Assembly: GCF_000009265.1 (NCBI RefSeq)
Contig: NC_008380.1
Location: 4,402,501-4,466,500, forward strand
DNA from: Rhizobium johnstonii 3841
GTDB lineage: Bacteria > Pseudomonadota > Alphaproteobacteria > Rhizobiales > Rhizobiaceae
Direction of reading: 5' to 3'
DNA: 64,000 nucleotides
Made by a program: the position numbers and the translations under genes. This document shows, piece by piece, positions 25,033 through 33,560 of the stretch (position 1 is the stretch's first letter; each line of letters begins with the position of its first letter). Under the pieces are notes generated by a model. That model was not told the origin of the DNA. It made no database searches and was given only the letters and a program-made list of their open reading frames with translations.

Positions 25033-26484
25033 CTACGCCAGCGACTTGATCGCCGGGTAGAGCGCACGGTAGCGCTTGTAAGCATCCTCATAAGCGCCGC
25101 TCAGTGCGGATACCGGCTCGATCGTGCCTGCCGTCACCGGCGGCGTGCAGACGGCAATCGGATCCGCGCCCGTTGCCGCGATCAGCCCGAGGCGGGCGGC
25201 GCCGAAGGCCGCGCCGAAATCGCCGTCGGCCGGCAGGTCGACCGGAACGCCGAGCGCGGTCGCGATCGACGCCAGCCAGTAACGCGAGCGCGAACCGCCG
25301 CCGATTGCCGTGACGCGGGATATGCCGGTGCCGGCCGAACGCAGCGCTTCGAGATTGTCGCGGATGGCGAAGGCGACGCCTTCGAGCACCGCCTGGGTAA
25401 GAACGACACGGCTGCTTTCATGTTCAAGGCCGATGAAGGCGCCGCGGATGACGGCATCATTGTGCGGCGTGCGCTCACCGGAGAGATAGGGCAGGAAGGT
25501 GACGCCGGTGGGCGCCTTCAGCGTCTCGCCGAGTTCGCCGGTGAGATCGGCGGCCGACTTGCCGGTCACGCCGGAATGCCAGTTGAGCGCATCGGTGGCC
25601 GACAGGATGACGCCCATCTGGTGCCAGGTGTTCGGCAGCGCGTGGCAGAAGGCATGCACGGCGCTTTCCGGCTTCGGCAAATAGGAACCGTTGGCGGCAA
25701 AAAGCACGCCTGATGTGCCGAGCGAGACGAAGGCGGCGCCATCGCTGACCGTGCCCATGCCGCAGGCCGAGGCCGCATTGTCGCCGGCACCGCCGGCAAT
25801 GACGACATCACCTGTTATACCCCATTGCGCCGCCAGTTCGGACCGCAGCTTGCCGGCCTGCTCGGTGCCTTCGACGAGCGCCGGCATCTGCTCCTCGGAC
25901 AAATTGGTGGCCGTGAGCAGTTCGGAGGACCAGGCGCGCTTGCCGGTGTCGAGCCAGGAGGTGCCGGCCGAATCCGACATTTCCGAGATATAGTCGCCGG
26001 TCAGCCACAAACGTAGATAGTCCTTCGGCAAGAGCACCTTGGCGATCTTGCCGAAGACATCGGGCTCATGCTTCTCGATCCAGGCGAGCTTCGGCGCCGT
26101 AAAGCCGGGGAAGACGATGTTGCCGGTGAGCGCGCGAAAGCGCGGATCGGCATCAAGCGCCGCGGCCTCGACGTAGCTGCGCGTGTCGTTCCAGAGGATG
26201 CACGGGCGCAGCACCTTGTCGGTCGCATCGATGAGCGTTGCGCCATGCATCTGGCCAGAAAGGCCGATGCCCTTGACCGCGGCAAGCTCCTTCGGATGTT
26301 TTGCCTTGAGGCCGGCGACAGCCTCCTCCGTGGCGCGCACCCAGTGGGCCGGCTCCTGCTCCGACCAGCCGGAATGCGGACGCGACACGTCGAGCGAACC
26401 ATTGGCCGAGCCGACGATCTTCTGATCACCGTCGATCAGCATCGCCTTGACGCCGGAGGTTCCGAGATCGAGACCCAGATACAT
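25033..26484 (-). CDS. xylB: Xylulokinase
   Basis: A 483-residue FGGY kinase that phosphorylates D-xylulose, feeding the pentose phosphate pathway. The N-terminal ATPase-fold motif is YLGLDLGTSGVKAML; SGQMHGATLID and CILWNDTRS are the xylulokinase-specific substrate segments, and GGAGDNAASACGMG (about 229-242) contains the catalytic aspartate. The C-terminal FGGY signature region is near GGGSRSRYWLASIATALGVPV. It lies 21 bp after the LacI-type regulator gene and 48 bp before xylA, consistent with one transcript. Confidence 0.96.
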   Translation of the reverse strand: MYLGLDLGTSGVKAMLIDGDQKIVGSANGSLDVSRPHSGWSEQEPAHWVRATEEAVAGLKAKHPKELAAVKGIGLSGQMHGATLIDATDKVLRPCILWNDTRSYVEAAALDADPRFRALTGNIVFPGFTAPKLAWIEKHEPDVFGKIAKVLLPKDYLRLWLTGDYISEMSDSAGTSWLDTGKRAWSSELLTATNLSEEQMPALVEGTEQAGKLRSELAAQWGITGDVVIAGGAGDNAASACGMGTVSDGAAFVSLGTSGVLFAANGSYLPKPESAVHAFCHALPNTWHQMGVILSATDALNWHSGVTGKSAADLTGELGETLKAPTGVTFLPYLSGERTPHNDAVIRGAFIGLEHESSRVVLTQAVLEGVAFAIRDNLEALRSAGTGISRVTAIGGGSRSRYWLASIATALGVPVDLPADGDFGAAFGAARLGLIAATGADPIAVCTPPVTAGTIEPVSALSGAYEDAYKRYRALYPAIKSLA

Positions 26485-26505
26485 GTGGTGTTTCTCCCTT
26501 TGCCG

Positions 26506-27528
26506 TTACGGCAGATTGTCTTTCAGGAATATGTCGAGGCGGATGCGCTCCTGCGCTTCGATGACGGCAAGCCCGTCCGCCTTGGCTTTCAGCACGCGGA
26601 TCGCGCTGCGCACCTCATGGCCGGCATCCTGGTTGAGGATCGCATCGATCGTGTTGTCGATCAGTGCTGCACGCGTATGAGCGGTCAGTTCGTGGGCAAT
26701 CACGGTCAGCACGCGGTCGACGGCCTTCTCCTTCAACGCCCGGATCAGGCCGCGATTGCCGGCGCCGAGGCTGTAGACGCCGATGATGCCGGCATTCCCG
26801 AGCGCGTCGGCAACGAGCCTGTGGGCGACCTCCGGGTCGTCGCGGCCTTCGAGAACCGGCAGGATCGCAAGATCGGGAAATTCCTCAGCCATGACAGCGG
26901 TGAAGCCCTCCAGCCGCTCGCGATGGTCACGCACCAGCATGGAGCCGGCGAGCACGGCGATTTCACCCTTCCGCGGCCCGAGGAATCGTCCGAGCAGCCG
27001 GGCAGCTGTGCGGCCGGCTGCGATATTGTCGACGCCGGCATAGTGATGGCGGAGCGACCCCGTGAGATCGGAAACCAGGGTGACGATGGGAAAGCGCTCG
27101 CGCACCAGCCTGTCGACGGCGGCGCGCACGTCAGGCGCATCGGTAGCAACCAGCGCAATGCCACAGGGCTTTTCGCGGGAAAGCTCTTCGAGCACGGAGA
27201 CGAGGGCGGCCGGATCGAAGGCCGGCACCTCGATGGTGCGGATATCGGTGCGCTCGGCCGACGATCGGAGGACTGCCTGGCGGATCTCGGCATTGAGCCC
27301 GTGCATGAAGGAGTTGTCGCTGGCCGGGAGGATGAAGACCAGCGGATAGGTGCGCCCCTTGGCAAGATTGGCGGCGGCGACGTCTCTGACATAACCGAGT
27401 TCGCGGATCGCGGTCTCGACCTTTTCCCGCGTGACGTGGCGCACACCGGGACGCTGGTTGAGAACCCGGTCAACGGTCGCCAGACTGACACCGGCGGCGG
27501 CGGCGATATCGTGAACGGTTGGCCTCAT
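26506..27528 (-). CDS. LacI-family regulator, first gene of the xylose operon
   Basis: A 340-residue LacI protein: HTH/hinge TVHDIAAAAGVSLATVDRVLNQRPGVRHVTREKV at about residues 3-36, then a periplasmic-binding-like domain. The D-R-V-L variant of the recognition helix and the effector domain resemble regulators paired with sugar ABC systems. Two ATGs are adjacent (27531 and 27528). AGGAGG ends one base before the first and four before the second, so I use the second. It is 21 bp upstream of xylB on the same strand and should be co-expressed, giving autoregulation through the palindrome at 27560-27579. Confidence 0.88.
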   Translation of the reverse strand: MRPTVHDIAAAAGVSLATVDRVLNQRPGVRHVTREKVETAIRELGYVRDVAAANLAKGRTYPLVFILPASDNSFMHGLNAEIRQAVLRSSAERTDIRTIEVPAFDPAALVSVLEELSREKPCGIALVATDAPDVRAAVDRLVRERFPIVTLVSDLTGSLRHHYAGVDNIAAGRTAARLLGRFLGPRKGEIAVLAGSMLVRDHRERLEGFTAVMAEEFPDLAILPVLEGRDDPEVAHRLVADALGNAGIIGVYSLGAGNRGLIRALKEKAVDRVLTVIAHELTAHTRAALIDNTIDAILNQDAGHEVRSAIRVLKAKADGLAVIEAQERIRLDIFLKDNLP

Positions 27529-27559
27529 CATTCCTCCTGACGAGACCATTAGCGCCAAT

Positions 27560-27579
27560 TTTGATGTACGTAAATCAAA
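27560..27579. promoter_or_regulatory. Palindromic operator upstream of the xylose operon
   Basis: TTTGAT-(G)TACGTA(A)-ATCAAA is a 20-bp palindrome with one mismatched pair, centred on TACGTA, 31 bp upstream of the LacI gene start. It fits a LacI-family operator with central CG. The cognate repressor is most simply the gene it precedes. Confidence 0.7.
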
Positions 27580-27684
27580 AAATCGAACGGGCGGGTTTCC
27601 GCATCGTTTTCCCGGCATGTTCGCTTCGGACCGATCCGGTGGCGATGATCGACCTGATGACATAGCGACCTGAAAACGGCAAAC

Positions 27685-27712
27685 AAAAAGACCCTCCGAA
27701 GAGGGCCTTTTC
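27685..27712 (-). terminator. Rho-independent terminator after the DHA2 efflux gene
   Basis: Read on the minus strand, GGCCCTC-TTCG-GAGGGTC forms a 7-bp stem with a TTCG tetraloop, followed by TTTTTG. It lies about 20 bp past the stop of the MFS gene and separates the efflux operon from the xylose operon. Confidence 0.88.
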
Positions 27713-27732
27713 AAGGGGCGGCAGGCCGGAGG

Positions 27733-29331
27733 TCAGTGGCCGCCACCGCCTCCCCCGCCTTGCGGCGCGGGTTTCTTGATCATGGCGACACCGAGGATCA
27801 TGGCAAGGAAGAGTGCGGTCAGGATCAGGAACACGTCACTGAAGGAAAGAATGATCGCCTGTTTGGTGGCAAGGCCGACCATCTGCTTGATGGCAACCGA
27901 GGCGCCATCCATGCCATAGGTGTTGAAGTTGGCGGCCATGCTGTTCATCTGGTCGATCGCCGCCGGATTGCCCCAGTCCATATTCTCCCGCAGCCGCTCG
28001 TAGTGCACGTCCTGCCGGTTGGTCAGAACGGTGTTGATGACGGCAAGGCCGACGGCGCCGCCGAGGTTTCTGGTCAGGTTGAAGAGGCCGGACGCGCCGC
28101 GGATGCGCGAGGGCGGCATCGTGCCGAGCGCGATGTTGTTGATCGGCACCATGCACATCATCAGCCCGAAGCCGCGCAGGATCTGCGGGATGAAGAGCTC
28201 GTAGAAATCCCAATCCGCCGTTAGATGCATCATGATGAAGGTGCCGGCGGCAAAGCTGACGAAGCCGATCACCATCATCAGGCGCAGATCCATCTTGGTC
28301 GACAGCCGCCCGGCGATCGGCGCGGTGAAGAACATCGCAAGCCCGGAGACGAACATCGTCTCGCCGATCATCAGTGACTCATAGCCGCGGATGCGCCCGA
28401 GATAGACCGGATAGATATAGGTGAGACCATAGAGGCCGATGCCCATGACGAAGGAAAACACCGAGCCGAAGGAGAAATTCCGGTTCGAAAACGCCTTGAG
28501 GTCGACGACGGGGAAATCCACCGTGAAGGCGCGATAGAAGAAGACGATGGCTGCAACGCCGGAGGCAACCGCGGCGATGGTGATGAAACTGTCGTTGAAC
28601 CAGTCGTTCGAATTGCCTTCTTCGAGCACATATTCCAGCGCGCCGAGGAAGACGCCCATCGAGACCAGACCCCACCAGTCGAACTTCTTGAAGAGCGACA
28701 GTTCCGGCTTGTCGAAATCGATGAAGTTCCAGGTGACGATCGTGACGATGATGCCGGGCACGATGTTAACGAGGAACAGCCAGTGCCAGGAAAAGGCATG
28801 GCTGAGATAACCGCCGACGGTGGGGCCGATGGTCGGCGCCAGCGTCGCGATCAAGCCGATGATCGGCGAGACGATGCTGCGCTTCGACGGCGGGAAGATG
28901 GTGAAGGCGGCCGCGAACACCGACGGGATCATGCCGCCGCCGATGAAGCCCTGGATGACCCGGTAGACGATCATCTGGTCGATATTCGTCGCGGTCGCGG
29001 CAAGCGCGCTCGCCATGGTGAAGCCGGCGGCCGAGATCGCGAAAAGATACCGCGTCGAGATGATGCGCGCCAGCGTGCCCGAGAGCGGGATCATGATCAC
29101 TTCGGCGATCAGATAGGACGTCTGCACCCAGCCGATCTCGTCGCTGCCGGCCGAAAGGCCGGCCTGGATCTCCGCAAGCGAGGCCGAGACGATCTGGATG
29201 TCGAGGATCGACATGAACATGCCGAGCACCATCGCGAAGAAGGCGATGAGCTTCTTCGGATCCATGCGCTCGTCGGTATGGGCGGGTGCCGCCGGCATCG
29301 TCCCCGCCGTTGCTGTCGCGCTCCCGGCCAT
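27733..29331 (-). CDS. emrB: DHA2-family 14-span MFS multidrug exporter (EmrB/RmrB type)
   Basis: A 532-residue inner-membrane drug/proton antiporter. It shows the DHA2 motif LDIQIVSASLAEIQ at span 1, motif A-like GTLARIISTRYLF after span 2, and motif C-like IIGLIATLAPTIGPTVGGYLS at span 5, with about 14 spans overall. The C-terminus ends in an unusual GGGGGGGH run. The gene follows its membrane-fusion partner by 27 bp; together with an outer-membrane channel they form a tripartite pump. R. etli RmrAB, induced by plant flavonoids, is the closest described system known to me; orthology is not proven here. Confidence 0.9.
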   Translation of the reverse strand: MAGSATATAGTMPAAPAHTDERMDPKKLIAFFAMVLGMFMSILDIQIVSASLAEIQAGLSAGSDEIGWVQTSYLIAEVIMIPLSGTLARIISTRYLFAISAAGFTMASALAATATNIDQMIVYRVIQGFIGGGMIPSVFAAAFTIFPPSKRSIVSPIIGLIATLAPTIGPTVGGYLSHAFSWHWLFLVNIVPGIIVTIVTWNFIDFDKPELSLFKKFDWWGLVSMGVFLGALEYVLEEGNSNDWFNDSFITIAAVASGVAAIVFFYRAFTVDFPVVDLKAFSNRNFSFGSVFSFVMGIGLYGLTYIYPVYLGRIRGYESLMIGETMFVSGLAMFFTAPIAGRLSTKMDLRLMMVIGFVSFAAGTFIMMHLTADWDFYELFIPQILRGFGLMMCMVPINNIALGTMPPSRIRGASGLFNLTRNLGGAVGLAVINTVLTNRQDVHYERLRENMDWGNPAAIDQMNSMAANFNTYGMDGASVAIKQMVGLATKQAIILSFSDVFLILTALFLAMILGVAMIKKPAPQGGGGGGGH

Positions 29332-29358
29332 CAGATCACCCCTGTCTTTCCTGAAGGC

Positions 29359-30570
29359 TTACTTGCTCGGCGCCGTGCGGGTGTCGACGTCGACGACGAC
29401 GCTCAGGCCCGCGCGCAGACGGCCGCTGTCGAGCGCATCCTGCGGCAGCGCGATGCGCACCGGCACGCGCTGGATCACCTTGGTGAAGTTGCCGGTGGCG
29501 TTCTCCGGCGGCAGCAGCGAAAAGACCGAGCCGGAAGCCGGCGAGATCGATTCGACGGTGCCGACGATCGGATGATCGCTATAGGCATCGACCTGGACGT
29601 TGACCTTCGAGCCCGGCACCAGATGCTGGATCTGCGTTTCCTTGAAATTGGCGTCGATATAGAGCTGGCGCACAGGAACGAGCGCCATCAGGCGCTGGCC
29701 GGGAGAGACGAGGTCGCCTTCCTGGACGGAGCGGTTGCCGACGATGCCGTCATAAGGCGCCTTGAGCACCGTGAAGGAAAGGTCGCGGACGGCCTTGTCG
29801 CGTGAGATCTCCAGCGAACGGACCGAGCCTTCGGCTTCCTTGCGCTGGGCCTGGAGAATGGTGATGTTGGCCTGTGCGGCGGTGATGTTGGCGTCGCCGC
29901 CGGCAAGATTGGCCTTGGCCTGGTCGAGGGCGATATTGGCGTTGTCGAGATCGGCGGCGGTGCCGACCGACTTCGCCTGAAGGTCGCTCTGGCGCTTCTG
30001 GGTGATTTCGGCACCGCGAACGGCCGCTTCGAGTGCTACCTTCTGCGCCTGCGCCTGCACGAGGCTTGCATTCGCGCCTTCGATCTGCGCGTCGATACGC
30101 TGCAGTGAAAGCTGTTCGGTGACGATCTGGGCCTGGGCCAAGTCGAGGGCGTTCTGATAGTCGCCGTTATCAAGCGTGGCAAGCACGTCGCCCGCTTTGA
30201 CTTCCTGGTTGGCGACAACGTTCACCTTCGCGACGTAGCCCGTGACCTTCGGCGAAATCGTTGCGATATCGCCTTCGATATAGGCGTCGTCGGTCGACAC
30301 CATGAAGCGGCCGTTCGTCCACCATTCGTAACCATACCAGCCGCCGCCTGCGAGAAGGGCGAGCACGACGATCGGCAGCACCGGGCTGCGGCGCTTCTTG
30401 GGAGCCGCGGGTGCGGCGACAGAAGCCGGCGCCGACTGCGCGGGAGCAGAGGGAACTTCGCGGGCTTCCGCCGTCGGAGCTTCTACGCCCGCGACCTCGG
30501 CCTTTACCTCTTCGGTTCCGGCGTTTTCGCTGACGATACGCGCGACGTTGCTCTTCTGGTTGCTCGACAT
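29359..30570 (-). CDS. emrA: HlyD/EmrA-family membrane fusion protein of the efflux pump
   Basis: A 403-residue periplasmic adaptor. After a Pro/Ala-rich cytoplasmic N-terminus, one transmembrane segment (LPIVVLALLAGGGWYGYEWW, about 61-80) anchors it. The biotinyl-lipoyl half VSPKVTGYVAKVNVVANQEVKAGD, a long alpha-hairpin rich in Gln/Ala (about 130-255) and the beta-barrel part with FTVLKAPYDGIVGNRSVQEGDLV follow in the EmrA order. The ATG at 30570 is chosen; a GTG at 30576 is possible. It is divergent from a TetR gene, with two inverted repeats in the promoter region. Confidence 0.9.
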   Translation of the reverse strand: MSSNQKSNVARIVSENAGTEEVKAEVAGVEAPTAEAREVPSAPAQSAPASVAAPAAPKKRRSPVLPIVVLALLAGGGWYGYEWWTNGRFMVSTDDAYIEGDIATISPKVTGYVAKVNVVANQEVKAGDVLATLDNGDYQNALDLAQAQIVTEQLSLQRIDAQIEGANASLVQAQAQKVALEAAVRGAEITQKRQSDLQAKSVGTAADLDNANIALDQAKANLAGGDANITAAQANITILQAQRKEAEGSVRSLEISRDKAVRDLSFTVLKAPYDGIVGNRSVQEGDLVSPGQRLMALVPVRQLYIDANFKETQIQHLVPGSKVNVQVDAYSDHPIVGTVESISPASGSVFSLLPPENATGNFTKVIQRVPVRIALPQDALDSGRLRAGLSVVVDVDTRTAPSK

Positions 30571-30601
30571 GGCCACTTTACCGATCTGGAGTAAATAATC
30601 G

Positions 30602-30623
30602 AACTGAACGGTTCGGTTCAGTT
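30602..30623. promoter_or_regulatory. Inverted-repeat operator 1 in the emrA/tetR promoter region
   Basis: Arms AACTGAAC (30602-30609) and GTTCAGTT (30616-30623) flank GGTTCG. The site lies about 32 bp upstream of emrA and 98 bp upstream of tetR. TetR-family operators typically have this form, and GGTTC elements recur in operator 2. Confidence 0.75.
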
Positions 30624-30660
30624 GACTTAAACCTGTTTTATCGTCATATCAAGATGTATA

Positions 30661-30674
30661 GAACCAACCGGTTC
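30661..30674. promoter_or_regulatory. Inverted-repeat operator 2 in the emrA/tetR promoter region
   Basis: GAACC (30661-30665) and GGTTC (30670-30674) flank AACC, 48 bp upstream of the tetR start. Shared GAACC/GGTTC half-sites with operator 1 suggest both bind the same TetR protein. Confidence 0.65.
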
Positions 30675-30721
30675 GATTTCTTTTAAAGACCATGCGAAAC
30701 CGTCAACACGGTTAAGAGGAC

Positions 30722-31402
30722 ATGACGCTGAAACCCGACCACGCCGCCGTATTCAGTCCTCCCGCTGCCGGAGGCCGATTTGCCGCAGGCGAAGATCCGG
30801 CCAAGCGCCAGCAGATCCTCGCCGGCGCCAAGCGCGTCTTCATGAAGATGGGGTTCGACGCCGCCAGCATGAACGACGTGACCCGCGAGGCCGGAGTCTC
30901 CAAGGGAACGCTCTACGTCTATTTCACCAACAAGGAAGAACTGTTTTCGGCGATGATCGAGACCGAGCGCGCCGCCTTCGTGGCGGCCGTGCGCACGGCG
31001 CTTGCCGAACATGACGATCCCGAAGCCGGCCTGTACGAATTCGGGATAAGCTTCGTCACCCATATGACCGATGAAAAGGTCATCAGCGCGATGCGCACCG
31101 TTCTCGGCGTTCGCGACCGCATGCCGGTGCTCTGTCAACGCTTCTTCAAGGGTCCGGAAAATCTGCGCACCATCATGCGCGACTTCCTGGAACGCTACAT
31201 CGCCGAAGGCAGGTTTGAGATCGACGACATCGATCTGGCCGCCGGCCAGTTCCTCGATCTCGCCAGCGGTAGTTTCTTCAAGCTCCGCCTGTTCGGAAGC
31301 ATGGAAGAACCGCCGTCGCGCGATGAAATCGAGCGCGTCATCCGCGGCGCGATCCGGGTCTTCATGGCCGCCTACGGCGCGCGCCGGCACGAGACCGCCT
31401 GA
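30722..31402 (+). CDS. TetR-family repressor of the efflux pump
   Basis: A 226-residue TetR regulator. The HTH domain is at about residues 26-72 (RQQILAGAKRVFMKMGFDAASMNDVTREAGVSKGTLYVYFTNKEELF); the rest is the helical ligand/dimer domain with an AefR-like pattern (FFKGPENLRTIMRDFLERYI). It is divergent from emrAB with two operators between, the standard layout for drug- or flavonoid-responsive control. AAGAGGA precedes the ATG at 30722. The R. etli rmrAB region also carries an adjacent TetR-type gene, which makes that comparison plausible. Confidence 0.9.
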   Translation: MTLKPDHAAVFSPPAAGGRFAAGEDPAKRQQILAGAKRVFMKMGFDAASMNDVTREAGVSKGTLYVYFTNKEELFSAMIETERAAFVAAVRTALAEHDDPEAGLYEFGISFVTHMTDEKVISAMRTVLGVRDRMPVLCQRFFKGPENLRTIMRDFLERYIAEGRFEIDDIDLAAGQFLDLASGSFFKLRLFGSMEEPPSRDEIERVIRGAIRVFMAAYGARRHETA

Positions 31403-31507
31403 CCACACCCTTGACCGCCGTGCTCCATCGGCCAGAATCCCGCAATAGCGATCAAATCCGGCTGCCGGCCTTCCGCTAAGGAAGAAGCTGCAACCAGGAG
31501 AATGAGA

Positions 31508-32347
31508 ATGAGCGCCGTCGGACGGGCGATCTGGTTCATCGAGAGCCATTTCGAAAGCGATATATCGCTGGAAGAGATATCGGAAGCAGCCGGATTGTCG
31601 CGCTACCATCTGTCGCGCGTCTTCGGGCTCGTTACCGGTCACTCGATCAGCGGCTATATAAGAGGGCGCCGCCTCAGCCGCGCCGTGCCGGCGTTGGTCG
31701 GCGGCTCATCCACCATTCTCGAGATTGCGCTTTGCGCCGGCTACGGCTCGCACGAAGCCTTCACCCGTGCCTTCCGCGACCAGTTCGGCATGACGCCGGA
31801 TGCGGTGCGCAGACAGGGGCACGCCCGTAACCTTGTCTTGCTGGAGCCGATCAGAATGGACCCCGCCCACCTCAACGACCTCGAACCGCCCCGCTTCGAA
31901 ACCCTTCAACCGATGCTGTTTGCCGGCTTGCAGGAGACCTACCCCTATGGCGGCAATGCCGCCATTCCCTCTCTCTGGCAGAAATTCAATGCCCATTTTG
32001 GTCATATCTCCGGCCAGAAAGGCAACGTCGCCTACGGCGTCTGTACCCATATCGATGGTGAAGCAGAGAAATTCCGCTATATGGCCGCGGTCGAAATTTC
32101 CGATGCCGGCGATCTGCCGGCAGATTTTGCAACGCTCAAGCTTCCGGGCCAGCGCTACGTCGTCTTTGCCCATCGCGGCCATGTCTCCGGCATTCCGGCG
32201 ACCATGAACCGGATATTTGGCGCATGGTGGCCAACCTCAGGCCTGGAGCACGGCGAGACACCCGACATGTTCGAACGCTACGACGAGCGCTTCGACCCCT
32301 ATACCGGCATGGGCGTCACCGAAATCTGGTTGCCGATTAGAGCATGA
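31508..32347 (+). CDS. AraC-family regulator with C-terminal GyrI-like effector domain (Rob-like)
   Basis: A 279-residue protein with the opposite order to most AraC members: the two HTH motifs are N-terminal (residues about 5-100, ISLEEISEAAGLSRYHLSRVFG and ILEIALCAGYGSHEAFTRAFRDQFG), followed by a GyrI-like/AraC-effector-binding domain (about 125-279). Such proteins sense small hydrophobic or cationic molecules. ATGs occur at 31502 and 31508; AGGAG ends one base before the first and seven before the second, so 31508 is used. The last codons and the stop lie inside a palindromic repeat starting at 32339, suggesting the repeat inserted at or reshaped the C-terminus. Confidence 0.87.
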   Translation: MSAVGRAIWFIESHFESDISLEEISEAAGLSRYHLSRVFGLVTGHSISGYIRGRRLSRAVPALVGGSSTILEIALCAGYGSHEAFTRAFRDQFGMTPDAVRRQGHARNLVLLEPIRMDPAHLNDLEPPRFETLQPMLFAGLQETYPYGGNAAIPSLWQKFNAHFGHISGQKGNVAYGVCTHIDGEAEKFRYMAAVEISDAGDLPADFATLKLPGQRYVVFAHRGHVSGIPATMNRIFGAWWPTSGLEHGETPDMFERYDERFDPYTGMGVTEIWLPIRA

Positions 32348-32388
32348 TGCCGAAAAGTGTCAGCGGTTTTCGGACGACATCATGCTCT
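32339..32388. repeat. Dispersed palindromic repeat overlapping the end of the AraC/GyrI-like gene
   Basis: AGAGCATGATG (32339-32349) and CATCATGCTCT (32378-32388) are perfect 11-bp arms, with inner CCGAAAA (32350-32356) against TTTTCGG (32367-32373). This hairpin type is very common in Rhizobium intergenic regions. Here it supplies the stop codon TGA at 32345-32347 and could end transcription. Confidence 0.75.
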
Positions 32389-32400
32389 AACTCTTTAATT

Positions 32401-32452
32401 TAGAACAGGATTCAAATTTAAGGCCGACCCGGCCTTAAATCATCCTGTTCTA
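32401..32452. repeat. Second palindromic element with nested arms
   Basis: Outer arms TAGAACAGGAT (32401-32411) and ATCCTGTTCTA (32442-32452) enclose inner arms ATTTAAGGCCG (32416-32426) and CGGCCTTAAAT (32430-32440). Almost the whole 52 bp can pair. It follows the first repeat by 12 bp, between the AraC/GyrI-like gene and terC. Confidence 0.8.
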
Positions 32453-32565
32453 GGGAATAAAAGTCACATCGGTTTCGTATACCCCCTTGCGGCGCTTGCC
32501 TGACAGGCCGGCGACATTACATTGCGAGCGTCATTACTCACGTGACGCAAAAGGGATATATGCTG

Positions 32566-33315
32566 ATGCAGGAAATCATGACGCTCATTCAGGATCCGGC
32601 CGCCTGGGTGGCGCTCATCACGCTGGTGGTGATGGAAGTTGTTCTCGGGATCGACAACCTGATCTTCATTTCCATTCTCACCAACAAACTGCCGCCCGAG
32701 CACCGGGAGAAGGCCCGCAAGATCGGCATCGGTCTTGCGCTCGTCATGCGTCTCGCCCTGCTCGGCACCATCGCCTGGATCGTGCAACTGACCGAACCGC
32801 TGTTTGAAGCCTTCGGCCACGGCTTCTCCTGGAAGGATCTGATCCTGATTGCCGGCGGTCTGTTCCTTGTCTGGAAGGCCACCAAGGAAATCCACCACAG
32901 CGTCGATCCGGAAGATCACGGCGAGGACTTCATCGCAAGTTCGGCAACGACCGGCTTTGCATCGGCCATCGGCCAGATCCTGCTGCTCGACCTCGTCTTC
33001 TCCGTCGACAGCATCATCACCGCCGTCGGCATGACGCCGCATCTGCCGATCATGGTGGTCGCAGTCGTCGTCGCCGTTACCGTCATGCTTGTTGCCGCGA
33101 CCCCGCTTGCCAACTTCATCGAGAGGAACCCGACGATCGTCATGCTGGCGCTCGCCTTCCTGCTGATGATCGGTACGACGCTGATCGCCGAAGGCATGGG
33201 CTTCCATGTGCCGAAGGGCTACGTCTACGCCGCCATGGCCTTCTCGGCGCTGGTCGAGGTGCTGAACATGTTCGCGCGCAACGCCCGCAAACGCAAACGC
33301 GACGCCGCGCATTGA
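32566..33315 (+). CDS. TerC-family integral membrane protein
   Basis: A 249-residue TerC protein with about seven membrane spans. The family's conserved acidic residues are in VLGIDNLIFISIL (span 1) and LVFSVDSIITAVGM (span 4). A soluble loop HHSVDPEDHGEDF separates the halves. TerC relatives are linked to manganese export or metal loading of secreted proteins. GTG 32542 and ATG 32560 are alternative starts; AAGGGA is nine bases before the ATG at 32566. I see no yybP-ykoY riboswitch upstream, unlike some terC/alx genes. Confidence 0.87.
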   Translation: MQEIMTLIQDPAAWVALITLVVMEVVLGIDNLIFISILTNKLPPEHREKARKIGIGLALVMRLALLGTIAWIVQLTEPLFEAFGHGFSWKDLILIAGGLFLVWKATKEIHHSVDPEDHGEDFIASSATTGFASAIGQILLLDLVFSVDSIITAVGMTPHLPIMVVAVVVAVTVMLVAATPLANFIERNPTIVMLALAFLLMIGTTLIAEGMGFHVPKGYVYAAMAFSALVEVLNMFARNARKRKRDAAH

Positions 33316-33326
33316 GGCTTGGGCAG

Positions 33327-33354
33327 GAGGGCGCGGCGGAACCGGCGCGCCCTC
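33327..33354 (+). terminator. GC-rich hairpin after terC
   Basis: GAGGGCGCG (33327-33335) and CGCGCCCTC (33346-33354) form a perfect 9-bp stem with a 10-nt loop, 11 bp after the terC stop. There is no T-run, so it may only pause or protect the transcript end. The remaining roughly 200 bp before gltX show no other feature I can support. Confidence 0.5.
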
Positions 33355-33560
33355 ACGCACCGCCATCAGGCCTTCGCAAGCGTGGTTTTTCTTGACGCGC
33401 CGGGTTGAATATGGCCTAAGGCCAGCCGAACGGACGATCGGCGGATAATGCGGGCGCATGCCCTTTTCCGGCCGGTTTGCCGATGAAGCTATCTGCATCC
33501 TTCCGGCCGAACGTCGCTTTCCCATGAAAGCCGTCCGGCATTCATTGACGGGCACACACA

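Noticed and set aside
32453..32565. yybP-ykoY manganese riboswitch upstream of terC
   Set aside because: Only about 110 bp are available and I could not find the conserved loop sequences or paired stems of that motif.
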